NCBI GenBank assembly: GCA_039822005.1
Contig: JBCBMZ010000001.1
Span: 1 to 64,000, forward strand
Direction: 5' to 3'
Length of the DNA stretch: 64,000 nt
Source of the DNA: JBCBDX01 sp039822005
GTDB taxonomy: Bacteria > Pseudomonadota > Alphaproteobacteria > Rhizobiales > Rhizobiaceae
The position numbers and the translations under genes are program-made. The notes below the pieces were generated by a model that saw only the letters and a list, made by a program, of their open reading frames with translations, was not told the origin of the DNA and searched no databases. Positions 44,061 to 53,219 of this stretch are shown one piece after another (position 1 is the first letter of the stretch; each line of letters starts with the position of its first letter).

Positions 44061-44717
44061 TTATCGCGCAGGTAGCGGCGCAGTGCGCAAATATGGCGTG
44101 TGGGTTTTGAAATCGCCGAACTTCGCTTTTGCATCCTCATCGGACACTGTCGCCGGGATCACGACGTCTTCCCCCACATTCCAGTTTGCCGGTGTTGCAA
44201 CGGTATGTTTGGCAGCGGTTTGAAGACCATCCAGCGCGCGCAGAACTTCAGCAAAGTTGCGGCCCACATTCATCGGATAGGTCATGGTCAGCTTTAGCGA
44301 CTTGTCCGGCGCAACAATAAAAACCGAGCGAACCGTTGCCGTGTCATTGGGTGTGCGACCGTCAGGTAAATAGGCTTCGGCGGGCAGCATGTCGAAGGTT
44401 TTGGCGACAGCCAGATCACCATCGGCAATGATTGGGAAACCTGCTTTTGCGCCCCCGACCGCTTCAATGTCGTTCTTCCAGCCCTTGTGATCTTCAACGC
44501 TGTCGACGGAAATGCCGATCACCTTGGTGCCGCGTTTTTCCCACTCATCGGCAAGCTGCGCAACCGCGCCAAATTCGGTGGTGCACACAGGCGTGAAGTC
44601 TTTGGGATGTGAGAACAGGATCGCCCAGCTATCGCCGATCCACTCATGCAGCGAGAAAGTTCCCTGATCGGTTTCGACGGTCAGATCAGGAATGGTGTCA
44701 TTGATGCGAAGTGCCAC
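44061..44717 (-). CDS. 1-Cys peroxiredoxin (Prx6/AhpC type)
   Basis: A 218-residue peroxidase for hydrogen peroxide and organic hydroperoxides. The catalytic site is HPKDFTPVCTTEFG with the peroxidatic Cys and its Thr; no resolving Cys is seen in the C-terminal half, hence 1-Cys. Later parts are GISVDSVEDHKGWKNDI and WNVGEDVVIPATVSDEDAK. GTG 44717 is chosen because GGAG lies eight bases upstream and the family starts here (VALRINDTIPDL); ATG 44762 and 44795 give unconserved extensions. Confidence 0.93.
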   Translation of the reverse strand: MALRINDTIPDLTVETDQGTFSLHEWIGDSWAILFSHPKDFTPVCTTEFGAVAQLADEWEKRGTKVIGISVDSVEDHKGWKNDIEAVGGAKAGFPIIADGDLAVAKTFDMLPAEAYLPDGRTPNDTATVRSVFIVAPDKSLKLTMTYPMNVGRNFAEVLRALDGLQTAAKHTVATPANWNVGEDVVIPATVSDEDAKAKFGDFKTHTPYLRTAPLPAR

Positions 44718-44827
44718 AGGCTCATCTCCATTGGTTTTTGCTTTATCGTTTGAGATAGGCATCGCATGTGACAGTTTGGAGAAATGAAAATTCATCCCTT
44801 CGTGGAAAAGCGGAATGAATTTTCGTT

Positions 44828-45337
44828 CTACGCCAATGCCTGAACCAATTCCGCGTCCATCGGCGGGCTGTCGCCATCAAAACCCATCTCGTGGATCAAC
44901 TCTTTGGTGGGTACTTTTTCGCGCCCGTTCAGAAACAGCGTTTTGACGACGATGCGGCAATAGAGCTTGCCTTGCCTGGCGCCGACACCTTCAAAGCGAT
45001 GCTCTAGATAGGTCCACTTTTCATCCCAGAACAAAATGCGGGTTGTCAGATCAAACGGTTGGAACGGTTGAAGCGATGCCCGGTGCCATACCTTTGACGT
45101 GCCCACAACCGGATGCCAACCAAGCTGGCGCATTTTCGCCCAGAACCGGCAGCGGATCATCAAATCCCAACGCCCCAGATCGGCAATCGTCAGATAGCGG
45201 CCATTGTTCATGTGAATGGCGATATCGATGTCCGTGGGCCAGGTGCGCAATCGAATGCGTGATTCTTCCATCACATCGATCTGCGGACGCCACCAGGCGG
45301 AAAGATAGGTCAGCAACGTGCGCAGCCAGAGATTCAT
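44828..45337 (-). CDS. Thioesterase family protein (hotdog fold, THEM6-like)
   Basis: A 169-residue protein with TDIDIAIHMNNGRYLTIADL, the hotdog signature in which the DxxxHMNN segment carries the catalytic Asp region, and VVGTSKVWHRASLQPFQPF and RILFWDEKWTYLEHRF behind it. It probably hydrolyses acyl-CoA thioesters. A 16-base ACGTAA-type palindrome lies 18 bases upstream of its ATG and may control it. Confidence 0.88.
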   Translation of the reverse strand: MNLWLRTLLTYLSAWWRPQIDVMEESRIRLRTWPTDIDIAIHMNNGRYLTIADLGRWDLMIRCRFWAKMRQLGWHPVVGTSKVWHRASLQPFQPFDLTTRILFWDEKWTYLEHRFEGVGARQGKLYCRIVVKTLFLNGREKVPTKELIHEMGFDGDSPPMDAELVQALA

Positions 45338-45637
45338 AGTACCGGTCTCAATAATTTACATTTACGTAAACGGAAGATTTAGCAGACGCTCGGGTAGGAT
45401 CAAGGGAAGGAAGGCAAAGATGTGCCAACTGAAAGAGGTGTAGGGGTTTACTGGGCAGGCTCGGCGGGAAGCAATTTGCTCCCCACCCGGCGGCATCACG
45501 CCGGATGGACCATCAAACACCATGGCAAGGGCGCGACAGGGTGATGAATGCGCGATGCCGGGCCAGCTTCAATATAATCCTAAAATGGGATAAAACAAGA
45601 GCTGAACTAGCAGTGAGCACGTTTTTGAGACGGGCCT
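45338..45637. other. Intergenic region without a recognised gene
   Basis: 300 bases between the thioesterase gene and a small HTH gene. Near the left end is the ACGTAA palindrome (45355-45370). The middle (about 45450-45520) has G/C-rich short inverted pieces such as CCGGCGGCATCACGCCGG. I see no open frame with a ribosome site. Confidence 0.5.
45355..45370. promoter_or_regulatory. Candidate operator, TTTACATTTACGTAAA
   Basis: A near-perfect 16-base palindrome made of TTTACRT and ACGTAAA half sites, 18 bases upstream of the thioesterase ATG. From memory it resembles sites of MerR-family LiuR regulators, which control acyl-CoA and branched-chain amino acid catabolism in proteobacteria. The match with an acyl-CoA-type gene is consistent. 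The regulator itself is not in the window. Confidence 0.5.
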
Positions 45638-45877
45638 ATGGTGACGAGTTTTCACTCTAAAGATTATGAAAAGCTGACCGCTTTGCTGGTGGACGTACGG
45701 CGCAAATCCAGGCTGACCCAGCAGGCCGTTGCAGATCGCCTCAGTCGTCCACAGAGTTATGTTGCCAAAATCGAAGTTGGTGAGAGACGGCTCGATATTG
45801 TCGAGCTCGTTCACCTTGTCCGCGCGATGGATGCTTCGCCCGAAGATGTGTTGGCCGAACTGCTAGTGAGTATTTGA
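45638..45877 (+). CDS. Small XRE-type helix-turn-helix protein
   Basis: A 79-residue protein, almost only a DNA-binding domain: LLVDVRRKSRLTQQAVADRL, then PQSYVAKIEVGERRLDIVEL and FVHL-type helices (LVHLVRAMDASPEDVL). It should repress or activate some promoter; no target is evident and no toxin-like neighbour is present. ATG 45638 has only a weak ribosome site. Confidence 0.8.
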   Translation: MVTSFHSKDYEKLTALLVDVRRKSRLTQQAVADRLSRPQSYVAKIEVGERRLDIVELVHLVRAMDASPEDVLAELLVSI

Positions 45878-45965
45878 GACCCGCCCATCCGTACGCGTCG
45901 AGCTTAAGGCTCTCGAAGACACCCAAGACAAGCGACGCCCGGTGGCTAATGCTTCATACCGCAGC

Positions 45966-46769
45966 CTAGCTCCCCAACGGCAGTTCAATTACCACCGTTG
46001 AAAAGTCGCGAAGGCTGGGGAACAGATAGCGGTTGATCAGCCGGTCGCCATCGCGTTCGATCACATAAAAACCGGTCTCGTAGCGCAATTGCGTGCCGTC
46101 CATTTCGGTCTCATCGATCACCTTTGAGCCGTCCCACTCCAGCGTGGCGCCGTGGCCTGTCAGCACGACATTTTCGCCCTTGGCGATTTCGACATTCATC
46201 AAGACATCGCGCAGCCGCGTCGCAAAAGCCTCATGCTGCTCGGGGATAATCGCGGTGCGCGGCAGCAGCGAATTTTCAATGGTGTAATCATCGCCAAAAG
46301 CCTGTTCGGCAGTCATCCACGCCCGGCAGCTGGGGCTTGACAGAACTTTGGACACTTTCACCCCGGCAATCTCAAAAATTTTGCCCATCAACTTGGCTTC
46401 TTCGATGCCGCGCCGGGTCAGGCAAGTTGCGCGATAAAAGTTCGATTGCTCATCAAGCGGGTTCAACCCGCTATAGAGCTCATAGGCGTCAAAGGCTGCT
46501 GAGTCATGCCAGCGTTCGCGCTGCGCATGGCGAATATGAAGAATGTATCCGCCCGCAATGATCTGCTCGGCCCAATAGCGCTGGGTTTCTTTTTTGGCGT
46601 AGATTTCATCCAGATCCAGTGATTGATTGGCAAAAGTGTCAGCCTGTTCAGCCTCCTCACCAGCGCCATTCAGCTGGGTATAGACCACATAGGAAGTCAG
46701 CGCCGAGATCATCGCCGTAAAGATCATCAAGCCAGCAGCCATCGCCAGAAAGCGGCTCATCCCTTTCAC
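45966..46769 (-). CDS. Membrane-anchored histidine phosphatase-like protein
   Basis: A 267-residue protein with one N-terminal membrane helix (SRFLAMAAGLMIFTAMISAL) and a likely periplasmic domain. The catalytic motif reads ILHIRHAQRERW, with RHA in place of the usual RHG. The other key residues are present: Arg in LSSPSCRAWMTAEQAFG and the second His in VVLTGHGATLEWDG. It probably acts on a phosphate ester in the periplasm; substrate unknown. The start is GTG 46769 or ATG 46760. Confidence 0.82.
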   Translation of the reverse strand: MKGMSRFLAMAAGLMIFTAMISALTSYVVYTQLNGAGEEAEQADTFANQSLDLDEIYAKKETQRYWAEQIIAGGYILHIRHAQRERWHDSAAFDAYELYSGLNPLDEQSNFYRATCLTRRGIEEAKLMGKIFEIAGVKVSKVLSSPSCRAWMTAEQAFGDDYTIENSLLPRTAIIPEQHEAFATRLRDVLMNVEIAKGENVVLTGHGATLEWDGSKVIDETEMDGTQLRYETGFYVIERDGDRLINRYLFPSLRDFSTVVIELPLGS

Positions 46770-46799
46770 TGAACGCTCACTTCGGATCTTGATGCCGCG

Positions 46800-47855
46800 T
46801 TACTGCAGGGTGAGTGTATAGGGATAAGCCAAGCCGTATGGATCATCCGCTGGGGGGGCATCAAACGTCTCGCCGATATTACATTCGGCAAGATCGATGA
46901 CCGGTTCTTGGCTGATGGGCGCACGAAGGTCCAGATCTGCCCTTGGATCGGAGGTTGTGTTCAAAGTGCCAATACCTTCAAGGCAGGATTGCAGACCTGT
47001 GTCAAACAGGCTGACACCCGGATCATCTTCACGATGGCGACGGATCAACGATTTTGAATTGCTGCCGAAATAGATGCTGAAACCAGCCTGAACCGAGGTC
47101 GTGTCATTGCTGAACGAGGCGCTCGCAAACACCGATGGTGAAATACCGCCCGTGTCAAACATGGCTTCCGCACCAATCGTGCCAGCGGTTTGGTTGAAGC
47201 TGTGGTCAACGCCGCCGTAAATGCGGAAATTGTCGGTGAAATAATAGCCAAGCTCGCCTGACAGGAACAGATATTCCTCCTGCCCAACGCTCTCGACGTC
47301 GAGGAAGTCGGCACCCGCCATGGCTTTGGCCGTGAACTGGCCGAGATAGGCCTCACCTTCGGCGGCGACCCGCGTGTTTCTCACATCGATCGTGTCGGTC
47401 TCGATGCCATAGTCATAATCGGCATAGTGTCCGTAAATACCGATCAGGCCGACACTCGGGTCACGCCAGAAAAGGTGACCGCCAATGGCAAAAGCGCTGA
47501 CGTCAATATTGTCGAGCGGCGAAACGCGATCAATCGCGCCGTTCAAATAACCGGCGTCAATTTGAACGCCGAAACGCTGGCCGAGCGGCGCTGTTACCGC
47601 GCCTTGAACGTAACCGGCATCCCCACCGAGAAAGTTCGTTGTGTCGGTATCTTTAAAATCCGTGTAGAGATAGCCGAACTCGAGCTTGCCGTTGATCTCA
47701 GACACCGCTGCGCCAGAATGGAGGTCTTCAAACTGTTCCTCGGAAATGTCCAAGGTCGTATCGGCAGCGTACACCAGACCTGTCGCGACCGCCAAAACGC
47801 TGAGCGCGGTAAAGCCGCTCATCCGGTAACGGTTTTTCAAAATTGGTTGAAGCAT
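46800..47855 (-). CDS. Outer-membrane beta-barrel protein
   Basis: A 351-residue exported protein. A signal peptide (hydrophobic GFTALSVLAVATGLVYA) is followed by alternating strands such as LEFGYLYTDFKD, FGVQIDAGYL, LIGIYGHYADYDYGIET, FRIYGGVDHSFN and VQAGFSIYFG, typical of barrels. The last 70 residues are a polar tail with two cysteines. It could be a small porin or adhesin; no family is recognised with certainty. Start ATG 47855 has a GGGGGG stretch upstream; the longer frame to 47957 is not conserved-looking. Confidence 0.75.
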   Translation of the reverse strand: MLQPILKNRYRMSGFTALSVLAVATGLVYAADTTLDISEEQFEDLHSGAAVSEINGKLEFGYLYTDFKDTDTTNFLGGDAGYVQGAVTAPLGQRFGVQIDAGYLNGAIDRVSPLDNIDVSAFAIGGHLFWRDPSVGLIGIYGHYADYDYGIETDTIDVRNTRVAAEGEAYLGQFTAKAMAGADFLDVESVGQEEYLFLSGELGYYFTDNFRIYGGVDHSFNQTAGTIGAEAMFDTGGISPSVFASASFSNDTTSVQAGFSIYFGSNSKSLIRRHREDDPGVSLFDTGLQSCLEGIGTLNTTSDPRADLDLRAPISQEPVIDLAECNIGETFDAPPADDPYGLAYPYTLTLQ

Positions 47856-48028
47856 GTGAACAGACCCCCCACAGGCACACTCTTTTAAGCTCTTGTTAAT
47901 CTTTGCTATCACCGGTTGTAAAAAGTCGCAATCATTATGTGACGCCGCACGCAGCACCCCAAAACAAAGTTAAAGCGCCCTTTCGGGTTGGGTTTTCACC
48001 TGCGCCGCCGCATCCGTAGGAAATATGG

Positions 48029-50926
48029 CTAGTGCGCACCGTCCCAATCATCCGCGGCTTGCGCATCCACAGCCAGAGGCACGCTCATGTTAATGGCGGG
48101 CATAGTGGCGTTTTCCATTATTTGTTTCACAACCGGAATGGTTTTGTTAACTTCGTCTTCCGGCGTCTCAAAGATCAATTCATCATGCACTTGCAACAGC
48201 ATTTTTGCCGAAAGGGACGCATCGCAAAGCGCCTGTTCCATCCGCATCATGGCGCGGCGGATGATGTCAGCCGCCGACCCTTGAATGGGGGCATTGATCG
48301 CCGCGCGCTCATTAAAAGCGCGCACCGACGGGTTGGATGAACGGATGTCGGGGTAATGCGCGCGGCGGCCAAAGATCGTCTCCACATAGCCGTGCTCGCG
48401 CGCAAATTCCTTGGTGTCGTCCATATATGTTTTGATGCCCGGAAAGCGCTCAAAATAGGTCTTGATATAGTCCGAGGCTTCCGAGCGTCCGATGCCGAGA
48501 TTGTTGGCCAAACCGAAAGCGGAAATCCCGTAGATGATCCCGAAATTGATCGCCTTGGCATTGCGGCGCACCTCCGGCGTCATCTCGGCGAGCGGCACGT
48601 TGAACATTTCTGACGCCGTCATGGCGTGAATATCGATGCCGTCGGCAAAGGCTTGTTTCAACTGCGGAATGTTGGCCACATGCGCCAAGACGCGCAATTC
48701 GATCTGGCTATAGTCCGCCGAGATCAGCTTGTTGCCATTTTCCGCGACAAAAGCCGTGCGGATACGCCGGCCTTCCGCCGTGCGGATCGGTATATTTTGC
48801 AGGTTCGGGTCAGACGATGACAACCGCCCTGTGGACGTCGCGGCCATTGAATAGGATGTGTGTACGCGGTTGGTTTGCGGATTGATGTAACCGGGCAACG
48901 CGTCCGTATAGGTCGATTTCAGCTTGGTCAGCTGGCGCCAATCAACGATCTTGCGCGGCAGCTCATGGCCTTCCGCCGCCAAATCTTCCAATTGCTGCGC
49001 ACCGGTGGCCCATTGGCCGGTTTTGGTCTTTTTACCGCCGGGCAGGCTCATCTTGTCAAACAGGATTTCACCCAATTGCTTCGGCGAACCGACATTGAAT
49101 TTTTCGCCGGCTAATTTATAAATCTCATCCTCAAAAGCAGCAGCCTTTTGCGCAAATTCACCGGAGAGACGCGACAGGATTTGGCGGTCGACCGAAACAC
49201 CGCGCTCTTCCATCCGCGCGATAACGGGCACCAAAGGTCGCTCCAACCGCTGATAAACGCGCACCAAACCGGCGGCCTGCACCCGCGGCTTCAAAATCCG
49301 CCAGAGCCGCAGCGTGATGTCGGCGTCCTCCGCCGCATAATTTGTGGCGACGTCGAGCGCGATCTTGTCAAAGGTGACCGCCTTTTTGCCGGTTCCCGCA
49401 ATGTCCTTGTAGGCGATGGGTTTGTGACCAAGCCATTTTTCAGACAGTGCATCCATGCCGTGCCCGCCATTGCCCGCATCGGCCACATAGGACAGCAGCA
49501 TTGTGTCATCAAAAGCGGCGATGTCGATGCCGTAGCGATGCATGACCAGCCAATCATATTTAATGTTCTGGCCAACTATCAGGATCGACGGGTCTTCGAG
49601 AAACACTTTCAGCGCCGCCAGCGCATCATCGAGCGGAATTTGTCCATCCAGCAGATGGCCGCCGCCGAGTAAGTCTCCCTCTCCCTCGCGATGTTGGAGG
49701 GGGACATAGCACGCTTCTTGTTCGCCATGAGAAAGCGAGAATCCCACAAGATTGGCCTGCATGGCATCAAGCGAGTCGGTTTCCGTATCAAACGCAACCA
49801 CACCCGCTTCGCGCGCCTTTTCGATCCAATTGTTCAGCGTCGCCAAGTCCTGCACGCAGACATATTTCTGCGCGTCAAACGCTGCAGAAGCGGCTGCCTC
49901 GGCCCGCGCTTCGGCGAGGGAAGACGGCGTCCAGCCATCTTCGCTGGGGGCGCTATCATCGGCGTTGAGATCTGGCCCGCGCGCTGCGGCACCTTCTGCG
50001 ACGGCCACAGAGGCCGGATCAATACTACCTGCATCGGCCCCGGTTTCCTCTGCGACCCGCCGTGTCAGTGACGTAAATTCCATGGCTTTCAGAAAGCTGA
50101 TCAGCTTTGGCCCGTCCTGTGGCTCCAGTGCCAGTGCATCCAGCGGCAGATCAAGCGGTGTGTTGACATCCAGCGTCACCAATTGGCGCGACAGCAGCGC
50201 TTGATCAGCAAAATTGACAAGGTTTTCGCGCCGTTTGTTCTGCTTGATTTCGGATGCACGCGCCAAAAGCGTATCCAGATCGCCATACTCATCTAAAAGC
50301 TGGGCAGCGGTTTTCGGACCAATGCCCGGCACGCCGGGAATATTATCGGTCGAATCACCGGTCAAAGACTGCAGATCGATCATTTTTTCAGGTACGACCC
50401 CGAACTTTTCGACGACTTCCGCCACTCCGATCTGTCGGTCCTTCATCGTGTCGTACATCGACACATTGTCGCTGACGAGTTGCATCAGGTCTTTGTCGGA
50501 GGAGACGATGGTCGCCTCGGCGCCAACCGCCTCGACCTGTTTGCAATAGGCGGCGATGATATCGTCGGCCTCATAGCCCTCGGTTTCAATGCACGGCACA
50601 TTGAAGGCGCGCGTAGCCTCGCGAATCAGCCCGAACTGTGGGCGCAAATCCTCCGGTGGTTCATCACGGTTGGCCTTGTAGTCTGCGTAAAGGTCGTTAC
50701 GAAATGTTTTGGACGAATAGTCAAAAATGACCGCAAAATGCGTTGGCGTGACGCCGACATTGGTATCGCGCGCGTTTTGTAGAAGCTTCCAGAGCATGTT
50801 GCAAAAGCCGGAAACAGCACCGATAGGCAGGCCATCGGATTTTCGGGTCAGCGGTGGCAACGCGTGGAATGCCCGGAAAATATAGGCTGAGCCATCAACG
50901 AGAAAGAGGTGATCACCGGTTTTCAT
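48029..50926 (-). CDS. polA: DNA polymerase I
   Basis: A 965-residue polymerase with three domains. The 5'-3' exonuclease (1-300) has LFLVDGSAYIFRAFHALPPL, YEADDIIA and SLTGDSTDNIPGVPGIGPK. The 3'-5' proofreading domain (about 350-540) has VVAFDTETDSLDAM with the metal-binding Asp and Glu, and YAAEDADITLRL, so it looks active. The polymerase domain has TSTGRLSSSDPNLQNIPI, ADYSQIELRVLAHV (motif A) and LLQVHDELIFE (motif C). It fills gaps in repair and removes RNA primers. Confidence 0.98.
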   Translation of the reverse strand: MKTGDHLFLVDGSAYIFRAFHALPPLTRKSDGLPIGAVSGFCNMLWKLLQNARDTNVGVTPTHFAVIFDYSSKTFRNDLYADYKANRDEPPEDLRPQFGLIREATRAFNVPCIETEGYEADDIIAAYCKQVEAVGAEATIVSSDKDLMQLVSDNVSMYDTMKDRQIGVAEVVEKFGVVPEKMIDLQSLTGDSTDNIPGVPGIGPKTAAQLLDEYGDLDTLLARASEIKQNKRRENLVNFADQALLSRQLVTLDVNTPLDLPLDALALEPQDGPKLISFLKAMEFTSLTRRVAEETGADAGSIDPASVAVAEGAAARGPDLNADDSAPSEDGWTPSSLAEARAEAAASAAFDAQKYVCVQDLATLNNWIEKAREAGVVAFDTETDSLDAMQANLVGFSLSHGEQEACYVPLQHREGEGDLLGGGHLLDGQIPLDDALAALKVFLEDPSILIVGQNIKYDWLVMHRYGIDIAAFDDTMLLSYVADAGNGGHGMDALSEKWLGHKPIAYKDIAGTGKKAVTFDKIALDVATNYAAEDADITLRLWRILKPRVQAAGLVRVYQRLERPLVPVIARMEERGVSVDRQILSRLSGEFAQKAAAFEDEIYKLAGEKFNVGSPKQLGEILFDKMSLPGGKKTKTGQWATGAQQLEDLAAEGHELPRKIVDWRQLTKLKSTYTDALPGYINPQTNRVHTSYSMAATSTGRLSSSDPNLQNIPIRTAEGRRIRTAFVAENGNKLISADYSQIELRVLAHVANIPQLKQAFADGIDIHAMTASEMFNVPLAEMTPEVRRNAKAINFGIIYGISAFGLANNLGIGRSEASDYIKTYFERFPGIKTYMDDTKEFAREHGYVETIFGRRAHYPDIRSSNPSVRAFNERAAINAPIQGSAADIIRRAMMRMEQALCDASLSAKMLLQVHDELIFETPEDEVNKTIPVVKQIMENATMPAINMSVPLAVDAQAADDWDGAH

Positions 50927-51095
50927 GCGCCAACGCTTAGCGCGCCGTCAGCAAAGCGGCAATCTCCATCATTGCATCCGTTGCAAATCTACAGCCATCA
51001 CGGATTTTTCATGAATATGGCGAAATTTGGTGCAGCGCCAACATTGCTTGCATGACAAGCTTTTTGTAGCGTCGCGCATCCGAGGGAGTGTCGAC

Positions 51096-53219
51096 ATGTC
51101 CGCCAAAAAAATTCTCAGTGTCTTGCTTGCTGTCAGCGTTGCGATGCCTACAGCCGGTTATGCCGCCCCGATGAGCAAAATTGCCAATCCGGCGGTCAAT
51201 ACGGATGAAAATGTGGTTCTGGTCAGTGACTCCGAAGAGCGCGAGCGTCGCCGCCAGAGACGTAAAAAACGCCAGGAACTACAAGAAAGACAAATTCTTC
51301 GCATCACGCCAGGTGCTCAGCAGGCAGTCGCCGCGCCGGTGAAAAAAATCCGTGGCCCAAGCTTCCTGCGCTATCAGGTGGCAGCTTTGGAAGAAGTGCC
51401 GCTCGCTTCTCTCATTCCTGATATGGCCAGCACCGGCTCCATATCAGCTGCTTCGTTGGCCGCCCAGTCATCACCGGTGGTTTTGCCGCCGATGATAGTG
51501 CTGGATGGTTCCGCGCCGCTCATAGGCGAGGTGGAAACTCAGACAGTTGAGGCGGTGGAGCAAAGTGACATCACGCTGCCGGAAATGACCCTATTGGGAG
51601 CCGAGCCGCCGAAGGTCGATCAAGCGCCGACTGTACCGCAAATGACCGTTCTTGAAGCCGCACCGGTTCGGTTGGCGTCGAGCGATCTCTTTGCGCTTGC
51701 CGCGCAAGCGCCGGTAAAAGGCTCGATCAAGATTGAAAAAGACATCGCTGATGCCTTGCGTGCACACTATGCCGAGCGGCGCGATTTCATTTGGTCGGAC
51801 GGCCATGAAATTGGTCAACAGGCTTTGGCGCTGCTTCGGCAGTTGGCAGATGCACAAAGCCATGGTCTGGACAATGCCCATTATGCGGTCGCAATGCCTG
51901 AATTGTCGGAAACGCCGGTTACGCGCGCTCAGCAATTAATTGAATTTGACATTGCGCTGATGGCGCGCGCGGTGCGCTACTCTCTCGACATGAAAAACGG
52001 CTTTATCGAGCCTAACAAGATTTCTGGCTACCATGATTTCGGCAAGGAACGTCTTCGTGCACCCGAGACGGCTGCAGCATTGGCTGATGCTGTGGATGTA
52101 AGTGTCTGGTTTGACAGCATTACCCCGCAACAGGGCGAGTACCGCGCACTGCAAGCGGAATTGGCCGCGCTTCAGGGCGAGACTGACAATATTTTGCCAA
52201 TCCCATCAAAAATATTGTTGCGTCCGGGTGATACCAATGAGGCACTCCCTGCCGTAATGCAGGGAATGGAGCGCCGTATGTCCGCCGAGACGCGCGAAAA
52301 ACACCGAGATGTGTTGAGCGCCTATGCCGGAGGCACCGACTATACCGATATGATCGTTGAGTTGGTCAAGGATGTTCAGAGTGATCTGAACCTGACACCA
52401 GATGGCATTGTCGGTCCCATGACCGCGTCACGCTTGGCCTCACAATCGGTGGCATCAAAGGTGGAGCGTTTGACGCTGGCGCTGGAACGCCTTCGCTGGC
52501 ATCCTGAAGCCTATGGAGAGCGCCAAGTGGTGATCAACGCTCCGGAATATCGTGTTCGTTACAAGGAGGGCGGCGAAACTAAGCTGGCGATGCGCGCCAT
52601 CGTCGGGAAAAAGTCCAACCAAACTTATTTCTTTCACGATGAAATTGAGCACGTCGTGTTCAACCCCTATTGGGGCGTACCACAGTCAATCATCGTCAAT
52701 TCATATTTGCCCAAGCTGCGTGCCGACCCGAGCTATCTGGATCGCAACGGGTTTGTGGTGACGACCCATTCTGGCCGTCAGGTGTCATCATCATCGGTCA
52801 ACTGGTACCAGTTCGGTAGTAAAGTGCCTTACAATATTCGCCAAAAGCCAGGCCCGCGTAACGCGCTTGGCGAGTTGAAAATCATGTTCCCGAACCGCCA
52901 TGCGATCTACATGCATGATACGCCGGCACGTAACCTGTTCTCACGGGACGCACGAGCGTTCAGTCATGGCTGTGTGCGCCTGCAAGACCCACGCGCAATG
53001 GCGGCAGCGGTGCTTGGCAAGAGCGTGGGATATATCGAGAGCCAATTGGGCGGCTATGAAAAAACCGAGAAAATGTCAGCGACGATCCCGGTCTGGGTCG
53101 GCTATTTCACCGCGTGGCCCGATGATGACGGCAAGGTGCAGTATCACGCCGATATCTATGATCGTGATGTGCACCTGAAAAAAGCGATGGACCTGGTGGC
53201 CGAGGCGCGAAGCGTCTAG
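51096..53219 (+). CDS. L,D-transpeptidase (YcbB/LdtD type)
   Basis: A 707-residue exported enzyme making 3-3 peptidoglycan cross-links or anchoring. The signal peptide is ILSVLLAVSVAMPTAGYAA. A long low-complexity Pro/Val/Ala-rich part (about 40-220) has a repeated core (PPMIVLDGSAP, PEMTLLGAEPP, PQMTVLEAAPV), followed by a scaffold domain, a peptidoglycan-binding unit (VQSDLNLTPDGIVGPMTA) and the catalytic YkuD domain with SHGCVRLQDPRAMA (Cys nucleophile). GAGGGAG precedes ATG 51096. The convergent rlpA gene ends one base after its stop. Confidence 0.93.
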   Translation: MSAKKILSVLLAVSVAMPTAGYAAPMSKIANPAVNTDENVVLVSDSEERERRRQRRKKRQELQERQILRITPGAQQAVAAPVKKIRGPSFLRYQVAALEEVPLASLIPDMASTGSISAASLAAQSSPVVLPPMIVLDGSAPLIGEVETQTVEAVEQSDITLPEMTLLGAEPPKVDQAPTVPQMTVLEAAPVRLASSDLFALAAQAPVKGSIKIEKDIADALRAHYAERRDFIWSDGHEIGQQALALLRQLADAQSHGLDNAHYAVAMPELSETPVTRAQQLIEFDIALMARAVRYSLDMKNGFIEPNKISGYHDFGKERLRAPETAAALADAVDVSVWFDSITPQQGEYRALQAELAALQGETDNILPIPSKILLRPGDTNEALPAVMQGMERRMSAETREKHRDVLSAYAGGTDYTDMIVELVKDVQSDLNLTPDGIVGPMTASRLASQSVASKVERLTLALERLRWHPEAYGERQVVINAPEYRVRYKEGGETKLAMRAIVGKKSNQTYFFHDEIEHVVFNPYWGVPQSIIVNSYLPKLRADPSYLDRNGFVVTTHSGRQVSSSSVNWYQFGSKVPYNIRQKPGPRNALGELKIMFPNRHAIYMHDTPARNLFSRDARAFSHGCVRLQDPRAMAAAVLGKSVGYIESQLGGYEKTEKMSATIPVWVGYFTAWPDDDGKVQYHADIYDRDVHLKKAMDLVAEARSV

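Noticed and set aside
44718..44795. Upstream ATG starts of the peroxiredoxin
   Set aside because: GTG 44717 has a better ribosome site and matches the family N-terminus.
49752..50204. 150-codon plus-strand frame inside polA
   Set aside because: Antisense of polA, Ser/Ala-rich, no ribosome site.
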